Source of the DNA: Caballeronia sordidicola
GTDB lineage: Bacteria; Pseudomonadota; Gammaproteobacteria; Burkholderiales; Burkholderiaceae
Assembly (NCBI RefSeq): GCF_001544455.2
Contig: NZ_FCOC02000023.1
Coordinates: forward strand, 34,170 to 98,169
Direction of reading: 5' to 3'
Length of the DNA stretch: 64,000 bases
Of this stretch, positions 1 through 8,554 are shown one piece after another. The notes beneath the pieces were generated by a model. It was given only the letters and a program-made list of their open reading frames with translations, was not told the origin of the DNA and did not search any database. The position numbers and the translations under genes were made by a program. The first letter of the stretch is position 1. Each line of letters starts with the position of its first letter.

Positions 1-657
1 CGCCAACTCGTCAAGGTGGTCGAGCAAATCCGCTGGATCCTCGTACACACGAAGGGCGCCGGCACGTTGTAACTCCTCTTCTCCCGTCCCACCCGATTTC
101 AGTCCGAGACCCAGCGCGTGGCAACGCCGTGCACCGAGCAAGTCCCATGTACTGTCACCGACTACATACACCCGCTCGATAGGCACGCCTAACCGCTCAG
201 CGGCAGCCAGAAACACATCCGGTTCAGGCTTGCCTTGCCGCACGACGTCGCCCGTAAGGACCGTCGCCTTCGTTGCATCCACAACCAGCTTTTTCAGGTT
301 CGCCGCGGTATCTTCGGGACTTCCACTTGTTGCGATTGCCCAGGGAATGCCTGCATGCGAGAGCGCCTTCAACAACGCGCTTGCGCCCGGCAGGGGCTGG
401 ATATGCGGTGCTTGTCGACTGAACACCTCAACCTGACGTTTTTTCACCCGAGCAATACTGTCGGGCGCGACGTTGCCTGGCAATTCCTTGAAGATTTGTT
501 TGGCGAACAACTCACTACTCATGCCGATCTTTCGGTGGATTCTGGAAATTGGAAGGCTGAGCCCTTCGCTGGTCAACGCTTCGTTCCAGGCGATAACATG
601 TTGGTACACACTATCAATCAGCGTTCCGTCGAGATCAAATACGAAAGCGGTTTTCAT
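1..657 (-). CDS. HAD-superfamily phosphatase, C-terminus beyond window edge
   Basis: The reading frame opens at an ATG (657-655) and stays open to base 1, so the C-terminus lies outside the window. The N-terminus MKTAFVFDLDGTLIDS holds HAD motif I (DxDGTLxDS). Motif II is in IATSGSPEDT, the motif III lysine in GKPEPDVFLAAAERL, and motif IV in VVGDSTWDLLGA. This is the phosphoglycolate-phosphatase/beta-phosphoglucomutase-like layout, with a helical cap after motif I. The exact substrate cannot be told from sequence. Its ATG overlaps the stop of the upstream hemerythrin frame (ATGA), so the two were probably translated together. Confidence 0.85.
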   Translation of the reverse strand, partial: MKTAFVFDLDGTLIDSVYQHVIAWNEALTSEGLSLPISRIHRKIGMSSELFAKQIFKELPGNVAPDSIARVKKRQVEVFSRQAPHIQPLPGASALLKALSHAGIPWAIATSGSPEDTAANLKKLVVDATKATVLTGDVVRQGKPEPDVFLAAAERLGVPIERVYVVGDSTWDLLGARRCHALGLGLKSGGTGEEELQRAGALRVYEDPADLLDHLDELA

Positions 658-1237
658 CTCATGCCTCGTGGGGTGCGGGACAACGTACGGGAGATTTTCA
701 GCACGGCGAGCGCCGCGAGACCCGCTATAGAAAAGGTTAGGATCGGAAATGCACCGGCACTATTCATCGCAATCTCGGCAGGGCGATGTGCAACCAGTTG
801 GAGCCGACGCAAGTTCATTTGTGTGCCTAAGTTGCGAAGGTCAGCCGCAAGCACATCCTCGGCCATGGGAAGCAGTATGGTTTCTTCACCGGCGACGTGG
901 TGGATGATTTTGCGCATCAGCTCCATGACTGTATCGTCATAAGTGGGGGTGTCGGCAGCCATTGTGCGGAGCTTCACAATGCTCTCGCGCATCTCATTGT
1001 GCTCCGTGACACTCTTGTCCAGAGCGATTGCGGTGGGTCTCGCGGCACGAAGCGCCGGATAGAGTTCTTTTTCAAGCTGCGCATGGATTTCAAGTGCGAA
1101 ACAAAGTGCATTCCCAGCGCCGTCTTGCGCCATTTGGGAGCGTCAGTGCTGTAACGGTGAAACGCGGCCAACACATGGGTGTGATCGAGCTTGATCATCG
1201 TTGTGATGCGCGGGGAGGGTGTGAGTGGCAGGTTCAT
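654..1237 (-). pseudogene. HHE-domain hemerythrin-like protein, broken by a 1-base frameshift
   Basis: The N-terminal part reads MIKLDHTHVLAAFHRY and continues to KWRKTALG. The rest of the family pattern (NALCFALEIHAQLEKEL, then EHNEMRE, then IIHHVAGEETILLP) continues only in another frame. The switch lies near 1110-1120, where one added base would restore the whole protein. The conserved His/Glu iron ligands are all present across the two frames, and a hydrophobic C-terminal segment follows. Members bind a di-iron centre and are linked to oxygen, NO or stress handling. The start at 1237 or 1198 is uncertain because neither has a clear ribosome binding site. A sequencing error is possible, but other nearby small genes are also frameshifted. 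Confidence 0.75.
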
Positions 1238-1469
1238 ATATTGGGTCGTGGATCAAAGTGGGGCGGAACGCGTCAGTAGTAGTCGCTATGCAAAAGGCCG
1301 ATGCGCGAGCGCTTTCAAGACCCAACCAGCCACTTCCTCGTCCGTTGGGTGAAATCAAGGATTGCGCCAGCAGCTTAAATGTCCCGATGCTTTGCGCTGC
1401 GATTTGGGCTAACGCCATGGTTCGTTTAGCCGCGCTCGCCCAAGCGGCAGCAACCCGGGCGGGTTCGGA

Positions 1470-1730
1470 TCACGCTTCTGAGCCCGTTTTTCCCTTCGGA
1501 TGTTCCGAACCTGGGTGCGATTCAACATCCGGATCAAGATGGTCGTGCTCCGGGACACAGGGCCCCTGTTCCGGATGGTCTTTGCCTTTCGGGACAAGGG
1601 AGGCGTCCATACTTCCATGCTCCTTTTGTTCGATCGTGCCATCCGCATATTCAGTAACGTCGCCGTCGCCGAGGGCTTTGCGACGCTCATCGGCATGTTC
1701 CACTGGGTCAAACGAATCAGGATCTGCCAT
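1470..1730 (-). CDS. Small hydrophilic acidic protein of unknown function
   Basis: An 86-residue protein beginning MADPDSFDPVEHADERR. It is rich in Asp, Glu, His, Pro and Gly, with no hydrophobic segment, and so is probably a disordered cytoplasmic protein. A GGAG ribosome binding site sits about 8 bases before the ATG, which supports it as real. It lies in a minus-strand group of stress-type small genes (hemerythrin, DUF378). I do not recognise a named family. An overlapping 100-residue frame (1409-1711) is judged a shadow. Confidence 0.6.
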   Translation of the reverse strand: MADPDSFDPVEHADERRKALGDGDVTEYADGTIEQKEHGSMDASLVPKGKDHPEQGPCVPEHDHLDPDVESHPGSEHPKGKTGSEA

Positions 1731-1743
1731 TTTTTAACTCCAT

Positions 1744-1918
1744 TTACTGTCGTTGAAACGATTTAAACGACGATTCGATCCCGGACACGATGATGCCCGG
1801 GCACTGCCCATCTTGTTTGGCTGCTTGATACAACAGAGTGCCTACGTCTTTGTGCAGCGTACGCGCAGACTCGTCCAGTGAGTCCCAAGCAACCCTGCTG
1901 CGGACATTTCCTGACCGG
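1744..1918 (-). pseudogene. Open-frame remnant, C-terminal part of an unrecognised small protein
   Basis: A frame reading SRVAWDSLDESARTLHKDVG through to a TAA at 1744-1746 has protein-like composition (amphipathic helix, KQDGQCPGIIVSG, FKSF), but I see no convincing start. It ends just before the ribosome binding site of the 86-residue gene. A competing frame upstream (TGQEMSAAGLLG) suggests a frameshift here too. No family is recognised; noted as a likely decayed gene. Confidence 0.35.
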
Positions 1919-2172
1919 TCACGACTGCGCCAAGCTTGTGGGTTTTGAAGAAGTCAAGATCCTTGCCAACCTATAGATCCCGGCTAACGCAGCCAGGACA
2001 TAAACCGCTCTTGTTGGAATTGAGTTGGCGCCCAGGAGCCCAGCAACGAGATCGAACCGGAAAATTCCTACGAGACCCCAATTAAGTGCGCCAACGGTGA
2101 CCAGCGCACCTGCAATCCAATCGGCGACAGTGCGCGGGGCGCGACGATTCCCTTTGACGTAACAATAGTCAT
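1919..2172 (-). pseudogene. DUF378 membrane protein, frameshifted near its N-terminus
   Basis: The frame containing TVADWIAGALVTVGALNWGL, then GIFRFDLVAGLLGA, then AVYVLAALAGIYRLARI is a clear DUF378 protein: two hydrophobic helices and the GALNWGLVG signature. It ends at TGA 1919-1921. No start codon exists in that frame. The ATG at 2172-2170 opens a different frame (MTIVTSKGIVAPR) that joins the DUF378 frame exactly if one GC dinucleotide is removed from the CGCGC run near 2129-2133. A GC duplication by slippage therefore explains the break. The function of DUF378 is unknown. Confidence 0.75.
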
Positions 2173-2342
2173 TGAAACTCCGAAATGGTTGATAGGTTCA
2201 GCCTGTAACTTTGAGTGCGCAATGGCCGTGCCGCGGACATCTGCAGAAGTACGAACACCCGCCTTGTTATGTGTGGAAATTCACCGCAGAGCTCGCTTCT
2301 TGACAGTGTTCAACTCTTTCCGACGGGAGAGGTATAAGTCGC

Positions 2343-2600
2343 ATGGCTGAGCCTTCGCAGCAGCATTTAGCTGAGGATCTGGAACGAGAATGGGTCTGTC
2401 TTTTCAATGAACCTCATCGGGCTGGGAAACGTCCCAGCGCCGCATTAAATGACGCGATCGATATCTTCCTTATCGAAGTCGAGACACTCCTCTATCTCGT
2501 CGCCTATGAAAAGCACAGCCTTGCCGGCGCCCGGCGCCCGGCAGTCGCCGGCGTTGAAGAAGTATCGATCAGCGCTCGTTGCTGTCCATCCCCTGATTAA
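2343..2600 (+). CDS. Possible small protein of unknown function, next to the IS21 insertion
   Basis: An 85-residue frame starts MAEPSQQHLAEDLEREWVCL behind a GGGAGAGG stretch. The first ~60 residues look protein-like (acidic helix, then IDIFLIEVETLLYLVAYEK). The C-terminal part (GARRPAVAGVEEV onward) looks like out-of-frame sequence. No family is recognised. The gene may be truncated or frameshifted, and it ends only ~70 bases before the IS21 target duplication. Confidence 0.35.
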   Translation: MAEPSQQHLAEDLEREWVCLFNEPHRAGKRPSAALNDAIDIFLIEVETLLYLVAYEKHSLAGARRPAVAGVEEVSISARCCPSPD

Positions 2601-2671
2601 AGCCCGGATTCGCGAGAGGTTGCTCTGCTGTAAAAGGCTGTTGTCGGCCCAGCGTGACGAGGGCTCTGACG

Positions 2672-2725
2672 CTACCGGTGCGAATTTCGGTGATGGTGAT
2701 CAGTCGTTTCGGCGAACGTGATCGG
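2672..2725. repeat. Left end of IS21 element with target duplication
   Basis: Holds the 7-bp duplication CTACCGG at 2672-2678, then the terminal sequence starting at 2679 with two TTTCGG motifs spaced by TGATCA-type sequence. It matches the right end in inverted orientation. Confidence 0.85.
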
Positions 2726-2776
2726 TCTGGAAGGTGGTGTTGCGCGGTCAATGGATTATAGCGGCGGCGATCACGA

Positions 2777-2920
2777 TCAGGCGTCAGCGGTTTCGGTTTT
2801 CGTTTTCTTTCTCATTGAGTCGCCCTTGACCGGAAGCTTGTGGGCCTGATGCACGAGCCGGTCGAGAATCGCATCGGCGAGCGTGGGGTCCTGCAGCCAC
2901 GCGTGCCAGTGTTCGAGCGG
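2777..2920 (-). pseudogene. istB: istB 3' fragment (IS21 ATP-binding helper protein, C-terminus)
   Basis: Reads LPLEHWHAWLQDPTLADAIL, then DRLVHQAHKLPVKGDSM, to a TGA at 2777-2779. This is the standard IstB C-terminus. The rest of the gene lies at 6305-6907, on the far side of the RIT element. The TTG that codes the first Leu coincides with the outermost bases of the RIT inverted repeat. Separated from its start, this half is not expressed as IstB. Confidence 0.88.
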
Positions 2921-3012
2921 CAACTGTAATGCGATGAACAACTTTATGCGGAGTTCGTCCGTACGAACCCCGCTGCCGTCAGCGTCCAGTGGCTTTCCGT
3001 CTATGCATAATA
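2921..3012. repeat. RIT left terminal inverted repeat (92 bp)
   Basis: Starts CAACTGTAATGCGATGAACA and ends TATGCATAATA. It is identical over 92 bases to the reverse complement of 6190-6281. It ends 42 bases before the ritA start and may carry the promoter for the trio. Confidence 0.93.
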
Positions 3013-3054
3013 GTGATGTCTTCGTTAGCCGCGTCGGCGAAACAGGAGGACATC

Positions 3055-4302
3055 ATGTTTGCAAAGTACTTCGAATCTCAACAGAGAGTGGATGAGCTTT
3101 CCGGGAGTGGTGGAAGCTACCTGCTTGATGGGTTTGCGGCGAAGCTATGGGAAATCGGATTCGCGGAAATCACCGCGCGCCGACATATTCGTGCAGCTGA
3201 GCATCTGCTTCATTGGACTGACAAGAAACGAATTCCATATACAGACCTATCTCAAGATGCTATAGCACGGTTCAAAAAACACCTCAAAAAATGTACCTGT
3301 TCAAGGTACGGTCATGCAAACCCCGAGGGTTTGATGCATGGCGTACGCCTCTTCACGGACTACCTTCGGGAAGCTGGAATCATGGCAACATCCGATGTCG
3401 GCGACACGACACTGGGTCCGGAGCTGCTGGTTGAATTCTGTCGATGGATGCGTGAGCGGCGAGGAACGAAAGATTCGACCCTGGCCACTTACGGCATCTC
3501 CATCGGGAAGCTGCTCAGAAACGAGGGAACTGACCCAACGAACTTTACGGCACCTCGGTTACGAAAATTTGTTCTCGATGAAAGCTCAAGGCAAGGACTA
3601 GCAGCAACGAAAAACTGTACGACGGCATTACGCATGTTTCTTCGCTTTCTGATAGCCGAAGGAAAATGCAGGCCTGACCTCGACGCCGCTGTGCCTAAGG
3701 TGGCCAATTGGGGGTTGTCGTCGCTTCCTCGCTACATTCTCGCAAACGACGTTGAGAAGGTTATCGCTTCTTGCGATCGCGCTATACCGGTCGGCATACG
3801 GGATTATGCAATAGTGCTGATGCTGGCCCGTTTGGGTTTGCGGGCCGGAGATATCGTCCGTTTGCGGCTAACTGATATTGACTGGAAAGGCGCGTCAATA
3901 TCCATTACCGGAAAAAGCGGACGCCCGACGAAGTTCCCTTTAACCAGAGAAGTCGGTCGGGCGATCGTAGACTATTTCCAACGTGCACGACCACCTGGTA
4001 GTACCGACGCGGTATTCGTCGGCTGCCGGGCTCCATTCCACCAGTTCGCGAACCACTGTGCCGTTTCCGCCATAGTTGAACGGGCAATGCGCCGGTCAGG
4101 TGTCGCGTGTCCCAGTGGCGGTGCAGCTCACGTTCTTCGCCATTCGGTGGCTACCGCGATGCTGCGTGATGGCACTTCGCTGCAAGACATTGCGCTCGTT
4201 CTCAGACACCGTTCGACGGCCACGACGCAGATATACGCGAAGGTCGATCTACCTGAGTTGCAAAGGATCGCACAGCCGTGGCCTGAGGTGCAATCATGCT
4301 AG
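3055..4302 (+). CDS. ritA: RIT tyrosine recombinase A
   Basis: First gene of the recombinase trio, 415 residues from the ATG at 3055, which has a strong AGGAGG 5 bases upstream. An earlier ATG at 2989 lies inside the inverted repeat and has no such site. The N-terminal half is a SAM-like core-binding domain. The catalytic domain has the first arginine in ARLGLRAGDIVRLRLTDIDW, the HxxR motif in HVLRHSVATAML, and the second His plus nucleophile Tyr in LRHRSTATTQIYAKVD. It cuts and rejoins DNA through a 3'-phosphotyrosine link. Its last codons overlap ritB, so the genes are translationally coupled. Confidence 0.92.
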   Translation: MFAKYFESQQRVDELSGSGGSYLLDGFAAKLWEIGFAEITARRHIRAAEHLLHWTDKKRIPYTDLSQDAIARFKKHLKKCTCSRYGHANPEGLMHGVRLFTDYLREAGIMATSDVGDTTLGPELLVEFCRWMRERRGTKDSTLATYGISIGKLLRNEGTDPTNFTAPRLRKFVLDESSRQGLAATKNCTTALRMFLRFLIAEGKCRPDLDAAVPKVANWGLSSLPRYILANDVEKVIASCDRAIPVGIRDYAIVLMLARLGLRAGDIVRLRLTDIDWKGASISITGKSGRPTKFPLTREVGRAIVDYFQRARPPGSTDAVFVGCRAPFHQFANHCAVSAIVERAMRRSGVACPSGGAAHVLRHSVATAMLRDGTSLQDIALVLRHRSTATTQIYAKVDLPELQRIAQPWPEVQSC

Positions 4303-5204
4303 CCGACCTCATAGATTCGTATATCGAGATGCGTCGCGCGTGCGGGTTTGCCTTCAAGTCAGAAGGCAGCTGTCTGCGGAGCTTCGCGGCGTTCTCGGAC
4401 TCCATGGCCAAGAACCATGTCTGCAACGAGACCGCTCTGGCGTGGGCGGCGCAAGCGAAATCGGTTCAGCAGCGTGCGCGCAGGCTTGGCAACGTCAGGC
4501 GCTTCGCGCGCTACGCTCGGGCTGAAGATGCACGTCACGAGATTCCCGCGGCCGTGTTCGGGAGCGAAAAGGGGCCGAGACCGGTGCCCTATATCCTGTC
4601 TGAAGGGGATGTTCAAAGACTTGTCCATGCTGCATTCCTGCAAGGCACGCATCCCTTGCGCCAGAGAACGTACGGTACCCTGTTCGCACTGTTGGCATGC
4701 ACGGGACTTCGCGTTTCGGAAGCCCTCCGGCTTCTCTACGAGGACCTCACGCCGGATGGATTACTGATTAGGAATACAAAATTCAGAAAAAGTCGCCTTA
4801 TTCCGATCCACAAAACGTGCCGGTCAGCGCTGGACCGCTACATCGAGCAACGGCGTTCCTATGCTCCGTTCGATAGGCACATCTTTGTTTCCTTGTGGAG
4901 AAAACCATTAGGCGTAAAGGCAGTCGAAACAGCGTTTGACTCCGCCGCGAAGGCGGCTGGCTTGCCGTGTGCTCCTGCGCGACCACGGCCAACGCCCCAG
5001 TCATTGAGACACACATTTGCAGTGAGGTCACTCGAGAACTGCCCGGATAGCCGGGACCGCATCACGAAACACATGGTGGCATTGTCCACATACCTCGGTC
5101 ACGGTAACGTCAATCATACGTATTGGTATCTAGAGGCAACACCTGAACTGTTGAAGGGTATCGCCGACTGCTGTGAATCGTTCTTTGTGGGAGCAATATC
5201 ATGA
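4296..5204 (+). CDS. ritB: RIT tyrosine recombinase B
   Basis: Second gene of the trio, 302 residues, starting inside the end of ritA. It has the N-terminal phage-integrase-like domain (about residues 1-95) and a catalytic domain with ACTGLRVSEALRLLYEDL (first Arg), SLRHTFAVRSL (HxxR-type box) and YLGHGNVNHTYWYLEATPEL (second His and Tyr). It overlaps ritC by four bases (ATGA). In RIT elements the three proteins are thought to work together, but the share of each is not established. Confidence 0.92.
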   Translation: MLADLIDSYIEMRRACGFAFKSEGSCLRSFAAFSDSMAKNHVCNETALAWAAQAKSVQQRARRLGNVRRFARYARAEDARHEIPAAVFGSEKGPRPVPYILSEGDVQRLVHAAFLQGTHPLRQRTYGTLFALLACTGLRVSEALRLLYEDLTPDGLLIRNTKFRKSRLIPIHKTCRSALDRYIEQRRSYAPFDRHIFVSLWRKPLGVKAVETAFDSAAKAAGLPCAPARPRPTPQSLRHTFAVRSLENCPDSRDRITKHMVALSTYLGHGNVNHTYWYLEATPELLKGIADCCESFFVGAIS

Positions 5205-6223
5205 CCCCGATTGCACCGCATATCACGGCATTCCTCCAGCAACGTCTGCCATTGGAGCGCGGAGCCAGTGACAACACGTGCGAGTCGTATGCATATGCCT
5301 TTAAATTGCTGCTGGAGTTTGCCAGTCGACGTCTGAAGACTCAACCGTCCCAGTTGTTTCTCGAGCAGATGGATGCACCAATGATCCTCTCCTTTCTCGA
5401 TCATCTCGAGACTACGCGTCGTAACGGCGCAAGTTCGCGGAACACGCGGCTCGCTGCAATCAAATCGTTTATGCGCTTCGTTGAGTATCGGGTACCTTCC
5501 GCCCTGGAGCAGGTTCGTCGGGTCTTGGCGCTACCGATGAAGCGGACGGAAAGCCGTTTGGTGAGTCATCTGACTCAGCAGGAAATGCAAGCGATATTGG
5601 ATGCCCCAGTGCCGTCTGACTGGTTTGGAATTCGAGACCGTGCCATGCTCCACCTTTGTTTCGCCGGTGCATTGCGCGCATCAGAACTCGTCGGATTGTG
5701 CATTGGTGATCTGAATATGCAACCGTATGCGAGCATAGTCGTTCACGGCAAGGGTCGCAGACAACGATGCTTGCCTTTGTGGAAAGAGACGGCTTCGGCA
5801 TTGAAAGCGTGGTTAGCCATAAGAGGCGCCGTTGCCACCCCGGAAGTGTTCGTCAATGCCCGCGGAGAGGCCATGACGCGGTCCGGGTTCCAATATATAT
5901 TGCGAAAGCACACCAAGGCCGCTTCGACAGATTGTCCATCCATCTTGAGCAAACGTGTATCTCCGCATGTGCTGAGACATACTTGTGCGCTCACGGTCTT
6001 GCAAGCAACCAAAGACTTGCGCAAGGTCTCTCTATGGCTTGGCCATGCGAGCATGCAGACCACCGAAATGTACACTCGCATCGACCCTTCCGTGAAACTG
6101 GAAGCGCTCGAATCCGTCGTGGCGCCGAAGCTGCGTTCTGGGCGCTTCAAAGCCACAGATAAGCTGATTGCGTCGCTGAACACTGCACGTATTATGCATA
6201 GACGGAAAGCCACTGGACGCTGA
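5201..6223 (+). CDS. ritC: RIT tyrosine recombinase C
   Basis: Third gene of the trio, 340 residues. The catalytic signatures are CFAGALRASELVGLCIGDL, HVLRHTCALTVL and WLGHASMQTTEMYTRID, all complete. Its stop falls within the right inverted repeat, so its last residues are encoded by the repeat. It is the closest of the three to XerC/XerD in motif spacing. Transcription runs opposite to the host IS21 genes. Confidence 0.92.
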   Translation: MTPIAPHITAFLQQRLPLERGASDNTCESYAYAFKLLLEFASRRLKTQPSQLFLEQMDAPMILSFLDHLETTRRNGASSRNTRLAAIKSFMRFVEYRVPSALEQVRRVLALPMKRTESRLVSHLTQQEMQAILDAPVPSDWFGIRDRAMLHLCFAGALRASELVGLCIGDLNMQPYASIVVHGKGRRQRCLPLWKETASALKAWLAIRGAVATPEVFVNARGEAMTRSGFQYILRKHTKAASTDCPSILSKRVSPHVLRHTCALTVLQATKDLRKVSLWLGHASMQTTEMYTRIDPSVKLEALESVVAPKLRSGRFKATDKLIASLNTARIMHRRKATGR

Positions 6224-6281
6224 CGGCAGCGGGGTTCGTACGGACGAACTCCGCATAAAGTTGTTCATCGCATTACAGTTG
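6190..6281. repeat. RIT right terminal inverted repeat (92 bp)
   Basis: Exact inverted copy of 2921-3012. It contains the 3' end of ritC. The outer edge is followed at once by a 20-bp perfect palindrome (6282-6301). Confidence 0.93.
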
Positions 6282-6301
6282 TTACGGGCTCGAGCCCGTA
6301 A
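6282..6301. repeat. 20-bp perfect palindrome at the RIT/istB junction
   Basis: TTACGGGCTCGAGCCCGTAA reads the same on both strands. It is part of a 23-base stretch (6282-6304) that belongs neither to the 92-bp repeat nor to istB, because istB reads on normally from 6305 on this side and from CAGTTG on the other. It is therefore extra DNA brought in with, or made by, the RIT insertion. Confidence 0.8.
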
Positions 6302-6304
6302 AAT

Positions 6305-6907
6305 CTGGCTGGTGATCACAGTCGAGCGTGTACCGACACGATCATCAAGTACCTCGAGCAGATCGTTGCGCGCGGCCTGATCGAGATCCTGCAAGCCCCA
6401 GTCGTCGAGGATCAGCACATCGATCTTCGCGAGTTGCGCGAGCCGGCGTGTGAAGCTGCCGTCGCCGTGCGCGATTTTCAGTTCTTCGAACAGCCGGGCG
6501 ACGCGCACATAGAACACCGAGAAGCCCTGACGGCACGCCTGCTGGCCGAACGCGCATGCGAGCCACGTCTTGCCCGCGCCCGTGGGGCCGGTCAGGATCA
6601 GGTTCTGCGCATTGCGCACCCAGTCGCAGCCGGCGAGCGTGGCGACCATGCGCTGGTCCAGCCCACGGCTTTGCCGGTATTCAATGTCCTCGACGCAGGC
6701 CTGTGGATTCTTGAGCTTCGCGGCGCGCAGCAACCGTTCGAGTCGTCGCGTATCACGCCATGCCAGTTCGCGATCGACGAGCATGCCCACGCGCTCCTCG
6801 AATGACAGGCCGGTGCTGGCCGTGAGCGTCGACTGCTCCTCGAACGCGCGGGCCATGCCGTCCAGTTTGAGCGCCTTCAGCTGGGTAAGAGTGTGCTGCA
6901 TCAACAT
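6305..6907 (-). pseudogene. istB: istB 5' fragment (IS21 ATP-binding helper protein)
   Basis: Begins MLMQHTLTQLKALKLDGMAR and contains the Walker A motif (LILTGPTGAGKTWLACAFG) and a Walker B-like DVLILDDWGL, as in IstB, the AAA+ helper of the IS21 transposase. At VITSQ the family sequence stops. The frame runs on through the junction palindrome and RIT repeat as unrelated residues to 6032, giving a 291-residue chimera. The true C-terminus is at 2777-2920. The ATPase core survives but the C-terminal part is lost. Confidence 0.9.
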
Positions 6908-6923
6908 CGTGACCTCCTTCTGG

Positions 6924-8480
6924 TCAGTGGTAGTAGTCGGGACCGCGTACGTTCTCGTGCTCGGGCGAGCGCCATTCCGTGGACACGGTCGGGAGCGAGG
7001 GCTGCAGGTCGAGCCCCGCCTCCAGGATCGACAGCACGGAGCGGCGCGTGGGCGAGCCGATCTTTAATGCGCGCTGGCACGCGGCTTCGAGGCGGTGTTT
7101 GCCGTACTTGCGCGCCAGTGAGAGCAGACCGAGACAGGCGCGATAGCCCATCTCGGGGTGGGGTTTGTTGGTCAGCAGATGCCGCACGACAGCTTCGGCG
7201 CCGGGGCCGACGGATGCGCCCCAGTTGAGCAGTCGGCCCGGAGTCCACTCCATGTGCGCACGATGCGCGGCCGGCATGTGTTCGGCGATGGTTGTGTGTT
7301 TGCCTTTGAGGCGCGAGCGTGCGTGCGCGGCGACACGCTTGCCGCCGTGCAGGATCTCGACGCCGTGGCGTGTGATACGCGCCCAGACCTCCTGCCGTGC
7401 GAGGCTGTGCGGGACGCTGTAATAGTGGCCGCCGACATCGACGTGGTAATCGATGTTCACACGGCACTTCTGGAAGGTGGCGATCTCGTAGCGCCGCACG
7501 GGCAACGCGCGCAGTACGGGCTGGTCCAGCCGTTCAAACCATTCGCGACGGTTGCCTTCGAGCCGCTTGAACGGGCGCTGGTTCAGGTCGGCGACCAGTC
7601 CTGCAATCGCCTTGTTGAGTTCGGCCAGACTGTAGAAGCGATAATGGCGCAGCCGGGCCAGCACCCAGCGCTCGACGATCTGCACGCCGACTTCGACCTT
7701 GGCCTTGTCCTGCGGTTTGCGCGGACGCGCTGGCAGCATTGCCGTGCCATAGTGGTTCACGAAGTCCTGCGTGGTCGTGCCGAGTCCCGGTTCGTAACGG
7801 TCGGGCCGCGCGATCAGCGCCTTCGGGTTGTCGGGTACGAGCAGTTCGGGCACACCGCCGATGAACTCCAGCGCGTCGCACAGACTGCCGATCCAGTCCG
7901 CCATCGTCTCGGTGCGCGTCGCGCACGCGAACGTGTAGTTCGATGCACCGAGGACGGCCACAAACACATGCGCCTCGAACTCGACGCCGCCATCGCGTGC
8001 GAGGATCGGCACGGTGGGGCCCGCGAAGTCGGCGAACAGCTTCTCGCCGGCGCGGTGCTGCTGGCGCATTGAGCGCTTGATCGACTTCGCCCAGTCCTTG
8101 TACTTCTGGCAGAACTGCGTGTAGCGGTAAGTCCGCTGGCCGGGGTTCGCTTCAGCGTATTCTTCCCACAGCAGTTGCAGCGTCACGCCCTTGCGCCGCA
8201 GCTCGCGATGCAATGCCGCGTAGTCGGGCTCAATGCGCCGGGATGTCGTTGCCGTGGCATCGGTTGGCGCAGGCTTCAGGCGTGCTTCCAGTTCATCATC
8301 GGACAGCGCTTCGGCTGCGGCCCAGTCGAGTCCCGCCTGGCGGGCCTGGGCAGCGAACTTCGACACGGCTCCGACGCTGATGCCAATGGCCCGGCTGATC
8401 TGACGATGCGTCAGACCACACGCCCACTTCAGTCGCAGGACTTCCTTCAATTTGCGCATGCTCATCCGAGGTGTCGGCAT
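6924..8480 (-). CDS. istA: IS21-family transposase IstA
   Basis: 518 residues with an N-terminal helix-turn-helix (LTHRQISRAIGISVGAVSKF). The DDE-type catalytic core has Asp in KLFADFAGPTVPIL, Asp in ELLVPDNPKALI and Glu in DKAKVEVGVQIVERW. A basic C-terminal domain follows (HYYSVPHSLARQEVWARI). A GGGAG ribosome binding site lies before the ATG at 8480. istB starts 17 bases after its stop, the normal IS21 operon. The gene is intact, but transposition needs IstB, which is split here, so the copy is probably immobile unless another IstB acts in trans. Confidence 0.93.
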   Translation of the reverse strand: MPTPRMSMRKLKEVLRLKWACGLTHRQISRAIGISVGAVSKFAAQARQAGLDWAAAEALSDDELEARLKPAPTDATATTSRRIEPDYAALHRELRRKGVTLQLLWEEYAEANPGQRTYRYTQFCQKYKDWAKSIKRSMRQQHRAGEKLFADFAGPTVPILARDGGVEFEAHVFVAVLGASNYTFACATRTETMADWIGSLCDALEFIGGVPELLVPDNPKALIARPDRYEPGLGTTTQDFVNHYGTAMLPARPRKPQDKAKVEVGVQIVERWVLARLRHYRFYSLAELNKAIAGLVADLNQRPFKRLEGNRREWFERLDQPVLRALPVRRYEIATFQKCRVNIDYHVDVGGHYYSVPHSLARQEVWARITRHGVEILHGGKRVAAHARSRLKGKHTTIAEHMPAAHRAHMEWTPGRLLNWGASVGPGAEAVVRHLLTNKPHPEMGYRACLGLLSLARKYGKHRLEAACQRALKIGSPTRRSVLSILEAGLDLQPSLPTVSTEWRSPEHENVRGPDYYH

Positions 8481-8554
8481 CAGCGCTTCTCCCGCAAAAA
8501 AGGGAGCAGGCTAACGCCGCCGGTGAATACATGCGCAACGCCACCGCCAGACTC

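Larger units (their letters stand above)
2921..6281 (+). mobile_element. RIT element (recombinase in trio)
   Basis: Three tyrosine-recombinase genes in a row with overlapping ends (4296/4302 and 5201/5204) lie between perfect 92-bp inverted repeats (2921-3012 and 6190-6281). This architecture is that of RIT elements, known from many Proteobacteria including Burkholderiales. It has inserted into istB of an IS21 element in the opposite orientation. The insertion site in istB reads CAGTTG, the same six bases as the element's own outer end. All three recombinases keep their catalytic residues, so the element may still be active. Confidence 0.9.

Noticed and set aside
2300..2342. TTGACA and TATAAG as a promoter for the 85-residue frame
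   Set aside because: The spacing is about 27 bases, too long for a sigma-70 promoter.
7158..8072. 304-codon plus-strand frame
   Set aside because: Shadow of istA, whose DDE motifs and start site are clear.
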